Origin: Xanthomonas dyei
GTDB lineage: Bacteria; Pseudomonadota; Gammaproteobacteria; Xanthomonadales; Xanthomonadaceae
Length of the DNA stretch: 64,000 nucleotides
NCBI RefSeq assembly: GCF_002939865.1
Contig: NZ_MDEE01000024.1
Span: forward strand, 17,902-81,901
Direction of reading: 5' to 3'
Part shown: in pieces, positions 27,986 to 37,395 of the stretch
Numbering within the stretch: the stretch's first letter is position 1
How the letters are laid out: every line of letters begins with the position of its first letter
Notes under the pieces: model-generated
Told to the model about the DNA's origin: nothing
The model's database searches: none
What the model saw: the letters and a program-made list of their open reading frames with translations, nothing else
Position numbers and translations under genes: made by a program

Positions 27986-28113
27986 GGCAAGGACCAGTCG
28001 CGTTGATCGGTGCCCAGGGTTTCGGCACAGCAACCAGCAACTCCCGAAATCGCGCGACGCGAAGGTTTGGTTCTTCAGCAAAACCACCAGCAAACTGTCT
28101 GGTGCGGTGTCCT
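27986..28113 (+). repeat. Imperfect direct repeat, copy B
   Basis: This partner of copy A is slightly longer in the centre, where it reads ACTCCCGAAATCGCGCGACG. Its last 44 bases are nearly identical to copy A. It ends about 94 bases before the stop of the convergent membrane-protein gene. Confidence 0.8.
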
Positions 28114-28206
28114 CACAGCGCCCTCGACTCCACAGGTTCGCAGATCGCCAGGCAGCCGATCTGCGCGCGGACTGCATGGCTCTCGCCTGCGCCAAAGTCA
28201 CTGGAC

Positions 28207-28767
28207 CTATGCAAACTCCGCGCGAACAGCTGGCGTGCACAGTCGCCAGGCGAGGGCTGCGTGCACGCAGCCGATGGCCAGTGCGCCCAGGCCGGTAAGT
28301 ACCAACGCCATCTGCTGCGTGGCCTGCAGGCGTGCCTGCAGTTGCGGCCACTCCGGGCTGTGCAGTACATCGGCCGGCAGCATTGCCTGCACGCCGTCGA
28401 ACAACGGCCCGATCAACGCCAGCCCGGCAAAATTGAGCAGCCCGGTCGCGATCAGCACCACCACAAAGCCGATGCGCGCCCACTCGCGTCGCTGCAGCAG
28501 CGCCCAGCTCAGCCATGCGAACACCACCGACAGCACCACGCCAATCACCGACAACGCCATGCCGTGGTCGATCACCCACTGCCACGACGGCGGCAAGGTC
28601 ATCCCCGGTGGCAAGGCGAGCGTGGTGGCGTCGGGCACCGCCAGCAGCACCACGACCTGCAACAGGTTGGCCAGTGCGCTGACCACGCCCAGCAACAACG
28701 AGACCCATGCCAGCGGCGAGACGAAGCCGCCGCGCGGCTGGGGCGATGTGCGCAGCGCCGCGTTCAT
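28207..28767 (-). CDS. Four-span membrane protein of unknown function
   Basis: The 186-residue product has four hydrophobic segments: about residues 18-45, 68-95, 102-125 and 150-172. Short polar stretches such as QRREWARIG join them. There is no signal peptide, catalytic motif or named domain that I recognise. Its ATG overlaps the stop of the upstream TPR gene as ATGA on the minus strand, so the pair is probably an operon and the two proteins may act together. It could be a small inner-membrane partner for the TPR protein. Confidence 0.8.
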   Translation of the reverse strand: MNAALRTSPQPRGGFVSPLAWVSLLLGVVSALANLLQVVVLLAVPDATTLALPPGMTLPPSWQWVIDHGMALSVIGVVLSVVFAWLSWALLQRREWARIGFVVVLIATGLLNFAGLALIGPLFDGVQAMLPADVLHSPEWPQLQARLQATQQMALVLTGLGALAIGCVHAALAWRLCTPAVRAEFA

Positions 28768-29480
28768 TGCAGCGACGCGATATGCGCGGCGACTGCGGCC
28801 TGCCCCGGCGGATCCAGCGCGGGTTGCAGCTGTGCGTACCAGCCGGGCAGGGCATCGGCCGGCAGGCACTCGCGCAGCAACGGCGTGCTGCGCTCCAGAA
28901 ATGCGTCGAAGAACGGCAGGCCGCGGACGTACAAAAAATGACTGTCGGTGATCGACATGCCGGCATAGGCTTCGCGCAGCCACTCCAGATGCGGCAGGGC
29001 ATGCGCACCGTGACCGGCGCGGGTCAGCGCGGTCAGGAAGCTGGTGCGCGCCGTGGCCGGCGAGGTGGAGCGCTCCTGCGCGTTGAGATCGTCGAAGGTC
29101 AGCAGCCATTGCTCGCCGCGCTCGATGTCGTTGCACATCACCGAGGTGGTGGCCAGCTGCAGCGCGTTGTGTGCGGTCGGCTCCAGCTCGTAGAGCGCCA
29201 GCCAATACGGATACGCCTCGTGGTAGCGGTCCAGCGCGCTCAATGCCAGCGCGCACAGGCGCTGCGCATCCGCACCGGCCTGCAGCTGCGCTTGCGCCGC
29301 GTTGTAGGCGCCCACGTGATCGCCGCGCTGAAACGCGCTCAGCGCCGGCTGCAGTGCGGGGTCGATCTCGGCAGCTGCCTCGCCGGCATCGTCGACAGGC
29401 GCCGTCGCGACGGTGGGTTCTGCACGCGGCGGCTTCGCCACGGCGATCTTGCGTCCAAACAAACGGTCCCACAGGCCCAT
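28764..29480 (-). CDS. TPR-like helical repeat protein
   Basis: The 238-residue product begins MGLWDRLFGRKIAV, an amphipathic start seen in proteins that touch the membrane. An acidic Ala-rich linker follows. Residues about 55-130 read as tetratricopeptide-type helices (ALSAFQRGDHVGAYNAAQAQ, ALDRYHEAYPYWLALYELEP). The C-terminal half is helical and includes LPHLEWLREAYAGM. The open frame extends upstream to 29756, but its composition there is unlike protein, so the start at 29480 is chosen. It overlaps the downstream membrane protein by four bases. A scaffold role is likely. Confidence 0.8.
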   Translation of the reverse strand: MGLWDRLFGRKIAVAKPPRAEPTVATAPVDDAGEAAAEIDPALQPALSAFQRGDHVGAYNAAQAQLQAGADAQRLCALALSALDRYHEAYPYWLALYELEPTAHNALQLATTSVMCNDIERGEQWLLTFDDLNAQERSTSPATARTSFLTALTRAGHGAHALPHLEWLREAYAGMSITDSHFLYVRGLPFFDAFLERSTPLLRECLPADALPGWYAQLQPALDPPGQAAVAAHIASLQ

Positions 29481-29879
29481 CGCGTCTACCTTGTGTGCGC
29501 CAGCAATGAGTGGAAGGTCGCCGCCAGGCCGGCGGCGCACCGGTCCTGCGTCAGACCGATGCAGAGGGCGCACGCACATACCCTCTGCCGATCCTGCGTC
29601 AAGCTTAGAGCCACTTGCGTAGGGAGAGGTGAGTGCAACGCAACCAACCTGCGTGCCGGCTGCGCGACGCGTTGCGTTCGGTTTGATTGCCGCAGGCGGT
29701 TGCACGCTGCGGCGATCGCTTGCGGACAAGGCGGCGGAAGCGAGCGCCCACAACAAGCTTCAAACGCGCATCTGCGACGTCGCCAGCGATGTGGCGCCTG
29801 GAAACGCTGCGCCCGGCACTGCAACCCTCTGTGTGTCGGTGCCTGCAACGCCCGCCTTGCAACGGGCGCAGCGCGTCGG
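29481..29879. other. Spacer between the TPR gene and the S9 peptidase gene
   Basis: No coding frame is supported in these 399 bases. A hairpin CGCCCG-(8 bases)-CGGGCG at 29849-29868 lies just past the stop of the S9 peptidase gene on its strand. It lacks a T run but may mark the transcript end. The rest probably contains the promoter of the TPR/membrane operon. Confidence 0.45.
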
Positions 29880-32255
29880 TCAGCGCTGCGGCTTCACCTG
29901 CTCATTGAACAGTTTGAGGATGCGCTTGTACTCGTCCAGCCAAGCGTCGGCCCGGGTAAAGCCGTGGCGTTCCAGCGGATACGGCGCCACCTGCCAGTTG
30001 TCCTTGTGCAACTCGATCAGCTTCTGCGTCATGTCCACCGAGTCCTTGAAGAACACGTTGTCGTCGATCATGCCGTGGGCGATCAGCAGGTGGTCCTGCA
30101 GCCCGTCGGCGTAGTGGATCGGCGAGGAGGTCTTGTAGGCCTGCGGGTCGAGCTCGGGCGTATTGAGGATGTTGGAGGTGTACTCGTGGTTGTACTGCAT
30201 CCAGTCGCCCACCGGCCGCAGCGCAGCGCCGGCCTTGAAGGTGCCGGGGCTACGGAACAGCGCCATGTAGGTCATGAAGCCGCCGTACGACCCGCCGTAG
30301 ATGCCGGCGCGTGCACGGTCGCCCTGCTTGGTGGCGACCAGCCAATCCAGGCCGTCCAGGTAATCCTCCAGCTCCGGATGTCCCATGTTGCGGTAGATCG
30401 CGGTGCGCCAGTCGCGCCCGTAGCCTTCGGAGGCGCGGTAGTCCAGGTCCAGCACGATGTAGCCCTGCTGCACCAGCAGGTTGTGGAACATCTGCTCGCG
30501 GAAATACGGCGTGTAGCGTTGCGATACGTTTTGCAGATAGCCGGCGCCATGCACGAACATCACGATCGGATACTGCTTGCCCGGTTCGGGAGTCTGCGGC
30601 CCGTAGTACTTGCCCCAGACCGTGCCGGCGCCGTGTTTGGACGGCACCTGCACGTACTGCGGTGCGATCCACGTCTGCGCCTTGAAGGCCGGCGTGCGCG
30701 TGTCGGTGAGCAGCGTGGCCTGGCCGCCCGCCGCCGGCACCACCGCCAGCTGCGGCGGCAGATAGGCGCCGGAGTAGCGCACCAGCAACTGCTCCCCGTT
30801 CGGCGACAGGTCGAAGCCTTCCACACCGTTCAAGGCCGTCACTTCGGTGAGCTGGTCGGTGCGCAGATCCAGCTTGCACACCTCGTAATCGCCCGGCCAT
30901 TGCTGATTGCACAGGAAATACATGCCGCTGCCATCGGCGCTGGACACCGGCATCGACACTTCCCACTTGCCACGGGTGCGTTGTCGCGGCTTGCCGTTAC
31001 CTTCCACCGTGTACAGCTGCGAATAGCCGGATTCTTCCGAGAGCAGCCACAGCGTGCGATTGTCGGGCAACCAGCCGAAATCGTTGAAGTCCCAGTTGAT
31101 CCACGCGCTGTCGCTCAGCCGATGACGCGGCTGTAGCTTGGCGCTGTCCAGATCCACGCTGGCGATCCAGCGGTCCTTGTTGTCCACTGCGCGGATTTCC
31201 ACCGCCACGTTGCGGCCATCGTCGCTCCAATGCACCGCCGGGCCGCTGCCGTCGCCATCGCTTTCCACGCGCACCGCCCGGTTGCCCTTGAGCGCGTCGC
31301 GCTTGGCGGCCTTGCGCAGTGCGGCCAGCGGGTCGGTGGCGATGCCGGGCAGCGCATCGAAGGACAGCTGGCGCGCGCTGCCTGCGACCACATCGACCAG
31401 CCACAGCGCATGCGCCACCGGTGCATTGCGACCGACGCGGGAGCGGGTTTCCTGGAATTCTTCGTAGCCGGATTCGGTCACGTACTTGGGCATCTTGCCG
31501 GCCTGGCCTTCGTCGGCGTTCTTGGCCTGGGTCACCACCAGCAGGTGGCGGCCGTCCGGCGACAATGCGCTGTCGACGATCTCCACCTCATCGCCCAGAT
31601 ACACCGGCGCTGCTGCGCGCGTGGCGTCTGCGCGGCGCCAGGCATCTTCCTGCGTGCGCAGCGCATCGCGCTGTTCGCGATCGCGACGCAGCGTAGCCAG
31701 CGTGGCCAGTTGCTGCTCGCGCAAGACATCGGCCTTGGGCGCGGCATTGGGGTCGCGCTCGGCCTTGACCACGGCCACCTGCGCGGTGCCGCCATCGGCC
31801 CGCCAGTGGTACCAGTTGTTGCCCGCGCGCCAGATCGCACCGCCATCGCTGGCGAATTGCGGACGCGATTCGACCTCGTTGCTGCGGGTCAGCTGGGTCA
31901 GCGCGCCCGAGCGCAGATCACGCAGGAAAATGTCGCCATTGCGCGCGAACAGCATGCGCTGGCGCGTGGCGTCGTAGCTGGGGTTGGCCGCATCCAGGCC
32001 GGCGCGCGCCGTGTCGGCCACGCGGTCCGCCGCCGCGCCGTCGATGCCCTGGCGATAGGTATCGCGTACCGGGCTGCCATCGCGCTTGAGCAGGTACTGC
32101 ACCTGTTTGCCATCCCACTGCCACCACGCCTGATCGACCGACGGCCCGATCCAGTCCGGATCGGCCATCACCTGTTCGATGGTGAGCGGTGCGCTGGACT
32201 GCGCGTGCGCGGCGGCAGCCAGCAACAGAAGGGTCAACGGCAGCAATCTGGGCAT
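29880..32255 (-). CDS. Prolyl oligopeptidase / dipeptidyl-peptidase IV-type S9 peptidase
   Basis: This is a secreted serine peptidase that likely trims dipeptides or oligopeptides in the periplasm. The 791-residue product has a signal peptide (LLPLTLLLLAAAAHAQ, residues 4-19). A beta-propeller domain spans about residues 100-530. The alpha/beta-hydrolase domain includes GGSYGG with nucleophile Ser656, the acid in HGMIDDNV (Asp731/732) and His764 in ERHGF. The length is typical for the S9B/S9C group. The open frame extends to 32324, but the signal peptide fixes the start at 32255. It is divergent from the pigment cluster and probably unrelated to it. Confidence 0.93.
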   Translation of the reverse strand: MPRLLPLTLLLLAAAAHAQSSAPLTIEQVMADPDWIGPSVDQAWWQWDGKQVQYLLKRDGSPVRDTYRQGIDGAAADRVADTARAGLDAANPSYDATRQRMLFARNGDIFLRDLRSGALTQLTRSNEVESRPQFASDGGAIWRAGNNWYHWRADGGTAQVAVVKAERDPNAAPKADVLREQQLATLATLRRDREQRDALRTQEDAWRRADATRAAAPVYLGDEVEIVDSALSPDGRHLLVVTQAKNADEGQAGKMPKYVTESGYEEFQETRSRVGRNAPVAHALWLVDVVAGSARQLSFDALPGIATDPLAALRKAAKRDALKGNRAVRVESDGDGSGPAVHWSDDGRNVAVEIRAVDNKDRWIASVDLDSAKLQPRHRLSDSAWINWDFNDFGWLPDNRTLWLLSEESGYSQLYTVEGNGKPRQRTRGKWEVSMPVSSADGSGMYFLCNQQWPGDYEVCKLDLRTDQLTEVTALNGVEGFDLSPNGEQLLVRYSGAYLPPQLAVVPAAGGQATLLTDTRTPAFKAQTWIAPQYVQVPSKHGAGTVWGKYYGPQTPEPGKQYPIVMFVHGAGYLQNVSQRYTPYFREQMFHNLLVQQGYIVLDLDYRASEGYGRDWRTAIYRNMGHPELEDYLDGLDWLVATKQGDRARAGIYGGSYGGFMTYMALFRSPGTFKAGAALRPVGDWMQYNHEYTSNILNTPELDPQAYKTSSPIHYADGLQDHLLIAHGMIDDNVFFKDSVDMTQKLIELHKDNWQVAPYPLERHGFTRADAWLDEYKRILKLFNEQVKPQR

Positions 32256-32795
32256 CGGAAACAACTGGACGCAAAGGAGAACGCGCAAGCCTAGCAGTTC
32301 GCCTTTGCGACGGGCTTGGCCCACAGGTCATGTGTGGGCGGCGTAACGCAGGGTAACCGCATGGCGGGGGTGCCAGGCGGGCGCCACTGTTATTGGGTGC
32401 TGCACCTTATTGGAGCCGCCGCACATGGCAATCAGTGCGTTGCGCTCGTATGCAATACGTCGCCGCACATGCATGGTCGCCAATATCCGCTGGAGAGTCT
32501 CTGCGCCTTACCGCCACGCAGGTTGAAGTGCTCGGCGCGCGATTGCGCTAACACAAGCATGCAGGTGACGTTCTACCGACCAATGTCCACGCCTGCGAAC
32601 CTCGGCGCTAGCGCGCGCACGTCGGCCCGCACTGATCCAGAGCGGATTCACCCGCTCAGCCAGCTCCAGATGGTTGCCGGTCTGCACTTTGCGCCAGCAA
32701 CGCGTCGCGGCCACGGACGGCCGCCGGGAACCTCCCGACTTGCCAGCGGCCCGGGTGGCGGCCAAGCTAACGCGCTTTTGCGATTGTCGATCCAC
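32256..32795. promoter_or_regulatory. Divergent promoter region before the pigment cluster
   Basis: This 540-base gap separates the S9 peptidase gene from xanA2. An inverted repeat GCCCACA/TGTGGGC at 32319-32339 is the clearest element. The frame in front of xanA2 stays open, but it lacks the homology seen after 32796, and so I treat it as noncoding. Promoters for both directions should be here. Confidence 0.4.
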
Positions 32796-34139
32796 ATGTC
32801 CAGCCTGCCTGCTTCCGTTGTATCCCACCCCATGGCTGTCGGCGCGCCTGGTCGGCCGTTGGCGTGGCGCGCGGGGCAGTCGGTGGATCTGGCGACCTTC
32901 GTCGCGCATGTGCATGGCCTGGCGCAGCAGCTGCCGGAGGGCCGCCATGCGGTCAATCTGTGCGAAGACCGCTACCGCTTCATGGTGGCGTTCTATGCCT
33001 GCGCGCTGCGCGGGCAGGTGTCGCTGCTGCCGTCGTCGCGCGCGCCGGCGGTGGTGGGCGAAGTGCAGGCCGGTCACGCCGATGCCTATTGCCTGGGCGA
33101 TCTGGCGTTGGAGCTGGCGCCGCCGCGCTACTGGCAACTGCCGGAGGCGCTGCCGCAGGCGGACGGCCCGATTCTGCAGCTGGCCGACGATGCACTGGTG
33201 GCGATCGGCTTCACCTCCGGCAGTACCGGTCGCCCGCAACCCAATCCCAAGACCTGGGGCAGTTTTCTGACCAGTACCCGGCAGGATCTGGTCGCGCTGC
33301 AAAGCCTGTGGGCGCACACCGACGCGGTGCCGCACGTGGTAGCCACCGTGCCGCCGCAGCACATGTACGGCATGGAATTGTCGGTGTTGCTACCGATGGT
33401 GACCGAGCTGGCAGTGCACGCGGGCCGCCCGTTCTTTCCGGACGATGTGGCGCGCGCGCTGGCCGACATTCCCGCTCCGCGCGTGCTGGTGACCACGCCC
33501 GTGCACCTGCGTGCCCTGGTCGAATCCGGGGTGGTGTTGCCGCCGTTGGCCGGCATCGTCTCGGCCACTGCACCGCTGGCGCAGGAGGTTGCCGCCGCAG
33601 CCGAAGCGCGGTTTGGCGGCGAAGTGCGCGAGATGTTCGGCTCCACCGAAACCTGCGTATTCGCTGTGCGCCGCACCGCGCTGGAAGCCGCATGGACCCC
33701 GCTGCCCGGCGTGCGACTTGAAACCCAGGCCGCAGGCACCTTGGTGCATGCGCCGCATCTGGCCACGCCGGTGCTGCTGGCCGACATGATGGACGTGGCC
33801 GACGACGGGACCTTTCAGGTACGCGGACGCCAGGCCGATTCGCTGGAAATCGCCGGCAAACGCGCATCGCTGGCCGACCTCACCCGCCGTCTGCTCGCCA
33901 TCCCCGGCGTGATCGACGGCATCATCGTGCAGCTGGCGCCGGACGCAGGTCAGTCGGTGGGCCGCATCGCCGCATTGGTGGTCGCCCCGACCCTGGACGA
34001 AGCGCAGATCCTGGCCGCATTACGCGTCAGCGTCGACCCGGTATTCCTGCCGCGCCGCCTGCGCAAGCTTGCCGTGCTGCCACGCAACGAAACCGGCAAA
34101 CTGCCGCGCGATGCGGTGCTGGGATTGCTCAACGGCTGA
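32796..34139 (+). CDS. xanA2: AMP-dependent aryl ligase of xanthomonadin synthesis
   Basis: The enzyme should activate 3-hydroxybenzoate with ATP and load it on the cluster acyl carrier protein, the starter step for the aryl polyene. The 447-residue product is an ANL-superfamily member. It has the phosphate loop GFTSGSTGRPQPNPKTW near residue 130, the region MFGSTET near residue 279 and a C-terminal lysine in NETGKLPRD. It is shorter than acyl-CoA synthetases, as expected for the aryl-polyene type. The start at 32796 was chosen because homology begins near MSSLPASV. It stands with the chorismatase gene xanB2, which supplies the acid. The symbol follows the Xanthomonas literature. Confidence 0.85.
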   Translation: MSSLPASVVSHPMAVGAPGRPLAWRAGQSVDLATFVAHVHGLAQQLPEGRHAVNLCEDRYRFMVAFYACALRGQVSLLPSSRAPAVVGEVQAGHADAYCLGDLALELAPPRYWQLPEALPQADGPILQLADDALVAIGFTSGSTGRPQPNPKTWGSFLTSTRQDLVALQSLWAHTDAVPHVVATVPPQHMYGMELSVLLPMVTELAVHAGRPFFPDDVARALADIPAPRVLVTTPVHLRALVESGVVLPPLAGIVSATAPLAQEVAAAAEARFGGEVREMFGSTETCVFAVRRTALEAAWTPLPGVRLETQAAGTLVHAPHLATPVLLADMMDVADDGTFQVRGRQADSLEIAGKRASLADLTRRLLAIPGVIDGIIVQLAPDAGQSVGRIAALVVAPTLDEAQILAALRVSVDPVFLPRRLRKLAVLPRNETGKLPRDAVLGLLNG

Positions 34140-34196
34140 GCAGGTTTGGGCAATGCCCTCTGCAGGCCGATGCCAACGGCTGCGTGAGTAGATTGC

Positions 34197-34547
34197 TTAC
34201 TGGCCGGGTGCTGGATGAGCGCAGAGGTAGGCCGAGAAACGCGTCAGCAGCTGAGTTTTCTGCATCGCCTCCAGGGTCGCATGCACTTGGCAGGCCAATC
34301 CGTTCTGATCCGCACAGCGCGCATCGGCTGTGTTGGCCGCACTCAAGCGCGTGCGATCACGCTGCGTCAGCTGCGCCTGAAACTCGTCCTGCGCAAAATC
34401 CAGATCACCTGGCGTGATCGATCTGATCCGTTGGGCTGGGCAGCGCCGATCTGCCTGATCTGCCAGCGCTTCGAACGCCGCTTGCCCTGCGTATTTCTGC
34501 GCTCCGGCAGGGCTTGCGGCCGCCAGGAGGATTGCGAGAACAAGCAT
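34197..34547 (-). CDS. Small secreted protein of unknown function
   Basis: The 116-residue product starts with a short hydrophobic signal sequence (LVLAILLAAASPAGAQ). The mature part is helical and has four cysteines (RRCPAQ, ARCADQ, LACQVH, YLCAHP), so one or two disulphide bonds are possible in the periplasm. It lies between xanA2 and xanB2. I do not recognise a family. The frame extends upstream to 34748, but the signal peptide marks the start at 34547. Confidence 0.75.
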   Translation of the reverse strand: MLVLAILLAAASPAGAQKYAGQAAFEALADQADRRCPAQRIRSITPGDLDFAQDEFQAQLTQRDRTRLSAANTADARCADQNGLACQVHATLEAMQKTQLLTRFSAYLCAHPAPGQ

Positions 34548-34758
34548 GCTGTCTCCGTGAGAGCGTCGTCTGCTCGACTGAGCGCACGATCTCACCGATG
34601 TCGACGCTCTGCCAGCGCCTGCGCCATGCATGGTCAGTGGCCAGATGGGTAACAGCCTGGCCGCGATGACGGCGGTATCTCGCGATGCGTGCCGCACGCG
34701 GTTTTCAGCGGGTAGCGGGTGGCCACGGTCTGCGGCACACCGGCACACACGGCATCAC

Positions 34759-35766
34759 TCAGCCGTGCACACCATCGATCTCCACCGCCAGCTCATCGCG
34801 GCAGATCACCGCGTGCAGCAGCAGGCGCGGCACCGCGTTGCCGAAGCGGGCGTCCAGGGCCTGCGCGACCTTGGCCAGGTCGTCCTGCTCGCGGACATAC
34901 ACCTTCAGGCGGGTGCCGGCGCCGAACTGCGCGGGTAGCGCCGGTGCATGGGTACGTGCGGCACCGAGCAGGGCATCGAAATTGGCGAAGGTTTCTTCCA
35001 ACTGCGCCAGCAACTGGCCGGTATGCATCGAGGCATGGCCCACCACCGCGGCGGTGCCTGACAGCAGCAGCGGCATGTCGCTGCCGGCGGGCGGCAGCAT
35101 GGCGCGCGCAAAACTCGGCGGCTGCGGGCCGTATTGGCGCGGGTAGTTGTAGGCGCTGACCTGGCGCGGGTTTTCCAGCGGCGTGCCGGCATCGGCGGCG
35201 GCCAGCCAATAGATCTGGATGATGCGCTCGGCATCGCAGCGGCCCACCGCAGTGGCGGCCGGCAACTGCGCGACGTCGAAAGCGCCCAGTCCACGCGCAC
35301 GGCCCACGCAAAACTGGCGATAGCGCTCACGGTCGCCGCTGCCCAGGGTGATGGCATCCAGGTAGTTCCAGATGCGCAGCAGGCGCGGGGTCTGGCTGCT
35401 GGACACGAATGCGGTGATTTCCGCATAGGCCTTGGCCGCGGCGTCTTCGATGTCGACATCCTGCTCGTCGATCTCGATCACGCCGAACTGCAGATGCCCA
35501 TCGCTGGACCAGGCAATGTTGCCGTCGCGGCCGCTGCGCACCTGCGCATCGGTCCGCCACACCTCCAGCACATCGGCCTGATACGGCTGCAGCGGCACGC
35601 GCAGATAGCGCGGGTCGTGCAGACGCGGCGCGGCATTGCCGAACCCGAACACGGCCAGCACCTGCGGATCGGTCAGCAGTGCGGCGGGGTCGGTCCGGTC
35701 GACATAATCGACCTGTAGGCGGGGATGGCGCAGCGGCTGCGCGGTCTGGGCCGGGGAAACGGTCAT
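34759..35766 (-). CDS. xanB2: Chorismatase making 3- and 4-hydroxybenzoate (XanB2)
   Basis: XanB2 is a bifunctional chorismatase. It yields 3-hydroxybenzoate for xanthomonadin and 4-hydroxybenzoate for ubiquinone. The 335-residue product has the FkbO/Hyg5-type pattern: VLAVFGFGNAAPRLHDPRYL near residue 39, RIWNYLDAIT near residue 132, RYRQFCVGRARGLG near residue 150, SAYNYPRQYGP near residue 206 and LLLSGTAAVVGHASMHTG near residue 237. It is on the opposite strand from the rest of the left half of the cluster, sharing a 585-base divergent region with xanC. The start at 35766 is chosen as the frame upstream lacks homology. Confidence 0.92.
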   Translation of the reverse strand: MTVSPAQTAQPLRHPRLQVDYVDRTDPAALLTDPQVLAVFGFGNAAPRLHDPRYLRVPLQPYQADVLEVWRTDAQVRSGRDGNIAWSSDGHLQFGVIEIDEQDVDIEDAAAKAYAEITAFVSSSQTPRLLRIWNYLDAITLGSGDRERYRQFCVGRARGLGAFDVAQLPAATAVGRCDAERIIQIYWLAAADAGTPLENPRQVSAYNYPRQYGPQPPSFARAMLPPAGSDMPLLLSGTAAVVGHASMHTGQLLAQLEETFANFDALLGAARTHAPALPAQFGAGTRLKVYVREQDDLAKVAQALDARFGNAVPRLLLHAVICRDELAVEIDGVHG

Positions 35767-36351
35767 CGAATCTCTCGTTGCAAGGTGGTGCCGTCGAAAC
35801 CGGGCATGGACGGGCGCCGATGCGGGCGCCACGACTGCCACGCGCACGGCGTCGTCGATGGGAATGTGCGTGCAGCAATGGCACCAGTTGCGCGCTGGGA
35901 ATCGCCGACACAGCGGCGCGGCGGCGGAGCCTGACCGGGCTGCTGCGCCCAAGCGAGGCCGGTAGGCGCCATGGCCGCTGCGCGACCGGCGGGGCGGCGG
36001 TCACCGATCAGCGCATCCGGACACTCCGGTCCGGGAGCCGACCCGGCTGCCGGCTTGGCGGTCGGGGTGGGGCGCAACACAGTGGAAGTCATCCTGAAAC
36101 GAACCTGCAGCGGGCGAGCGTCATGCAGTCATGATAGCCTGACCGACGGCCTGGACATCTGTGCGCCCGCCGAGATCCACCCACGCGGACCAACGCCGGG
36201 GCAGGGCGATCGACGGAAGCGACGCGGGCCTGGCGCTCGGAATCGACAGGTACCCCACGTACACTGCCGGCTCGACGTGCCGCCCGCCACCGGCCGCGCG
36301 CTATCGATTGCCTGCTCCGACTTTGACCGACCCTTACCCTGGAAATTCTGG
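35767..36351. promoter_or_regulatory. Divergent region between xanB2 and xanC
   Basis: No gene is supported in these 585 bases. It must carry the promoter for xanB2 on one strand and for the xanC operon on the other. The xanC frame is open back to 35971, but without protein-like sequence. I see no clear operator or riboswitch. Confidence 0.4.
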
Positions 36352-36621
36352 ATGTCCTCGCAAACCGCTGCCGAACGTGAACTGGCCGAACTCCTGGTCG
36401 AAAGTCTGAACCTGGAAGACGTCCAACCCGCCGACATCGATCCGGAAGCGCCGCTGTTCAACACCGGGCTGGGCCTGGACTCGATCGACGCGCTGGAACT
36501 GGCGCTGGCGATCAGCAAGCGCTACGGCTTCCAGCTGCGCTCGGACAACGACGAGAACCGTCGCATCTTCGCGTCGCTGCGCGCATTGTCGGCGCATGTC
36601 GAAGCCAACAAGACCGTCTGA
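36352..36621 (+). CDS. xanC: Acyl carrier protein of the xanthomonadin pathway
   Basis: This small protein carries the growing aryl-polyene chain on a phosphopantetheine arm. The 89-residue product is acidic. It has the attachment motif GLGLDSIDALEL with Ser44, preceded by the typical helix I (ELAELLVESLNLE). It is the first gene of the plus-strand operon. The next gene starts 26 bases before its end, which suggests coupled translation. The first ATG of the homologous part was chosen; ribosome-binding sequence upstream is weak. Confidence 0.92.
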   Translation: MSSQTAAERELAELLVESLNLEDVQPADIDPEAPLFNTGLGLDSIDALELALAISKRYGFQLRSDNDENRRIFASLRALSAHVEANKTV

Positions 36622-37342
36622 GGCTGCGACCGCCGCGCCCAGCGATGCCCCGCCGTGGGTGCTGGGGCTGGGTGTGCTGCTGGCGGTGGCGTATTCGCCG
36701 CTTGCCCACTGGGCCAACGCCAGCCACCGCTCCGACCTGGCCGTGATCGCCGGCGTCATGCTGGTGCTGATGGTGTTGATCGAGCCGATGGTCGCGCGGC
36801 GCGCGTGGGCCTGGGCGCTGGCGCTGCTGAGCCTGGCCGGCCTGGGCGCGTTGTGGCATTCCCCGCATGCCATGCTGGTGCTTGCCGCGCCACCGGTGGT
36901 GTTCACCGGATGGGTCGCCTGGTTCTTCGGGCGCAGCCTGCGGCACGGCCGCACCCCGTTGATCACCCGCATCGTGCAAGGCCTGTATGGCCGCGCCGGC
37001 ATGGCGGTGACGCCGGCGCAATTGCGCTACACACGCGGCCTGACGCTGGCCTGGGCGCTGCTGCTGTGCGGGCTGACCCTGCTCAACCTGGTGCTGGCCC
37101 TGTGCGCCGAACCCAGTGGCGTGCTGGCGCAACTGGGTTATGCCTCGCCGCTGCCGATCAGCGACGAACGCGCCTCATTGTTCGCCAATTTGCTGGTGTA
37201 CGGCGTGGTTGGCGGATTCTTTGTTGGGGAATATCTATTGCGCGGGCGCTGGTTTCCGCAGCGTCCCTATCGTAACCTGCCAGATTTCTTGCGCCAGATG
37301 GCGCGGCTCGGGCCGGACTTCTGGCGCGATCTGCTGCGTTGA
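36596..37342 (+). CDS. Multi-span membrane protein of the aryl-polyene cluster
   Basis: The 248-residue product has about six hydrophobic segments, with clear ones at residues 21-40, 50-64, 68-82, 90-105, 148-168 and 200-218. Conserved-looking polar motifs are RRAWAWALALLS, LRYTRGLTLAWAL and FVGEYLLRGRWFP. Such a predicted membrane protein (COG4648 type) is a regular part of aryl-polyene clusters. Its exact job is not known to me; anchoring of the enzymes or lipid transfer are possibilities. It overlaps xanC by 26 bases and is followed without gap by an acyltransferase gene. Confidence 0.85.
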   Translation: MSKPTRPSEAATAAPSDAPPWVLGLGVLLAVAYSPLAHWANASHRSDLAVIAGVMLVLMVLIEPMVARRAWAWALALLSLAGLGALWHSPHAMLVLAAPPVVFTGWVAWFFGRSLRHGRTPLITRIVQGLYGRAGMAVTPAQLRYTRGLTLAWALLLCGLTLLNLVLALCAEPSGVLAQLGYASPLPISDERASLFANLLVYGVVGGFFVGEYLLRGRWFPQRPYRNLPDFLRQMARLGPDFWRDLLR

Positions 37343-37395
37343 GTGCGTGGCCAGGGGCAGCGACGTACGTGCACAGTTTCGGGGACAAGACAAAA

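Noticed and set aside
27653..29008. 451-codon minus-strand frame running through repeats and into two genes
   Set aside because: It is in a different frame from the membrane protein and TPR protein and changes composition at each repeat.
32316..32795. N-terminal extension of the xanA2 frame
   Set aside because: The frame is open, but the sequence is rich in Arg, Cys and His and lacks ligase motifs. Homology begins at 32796.
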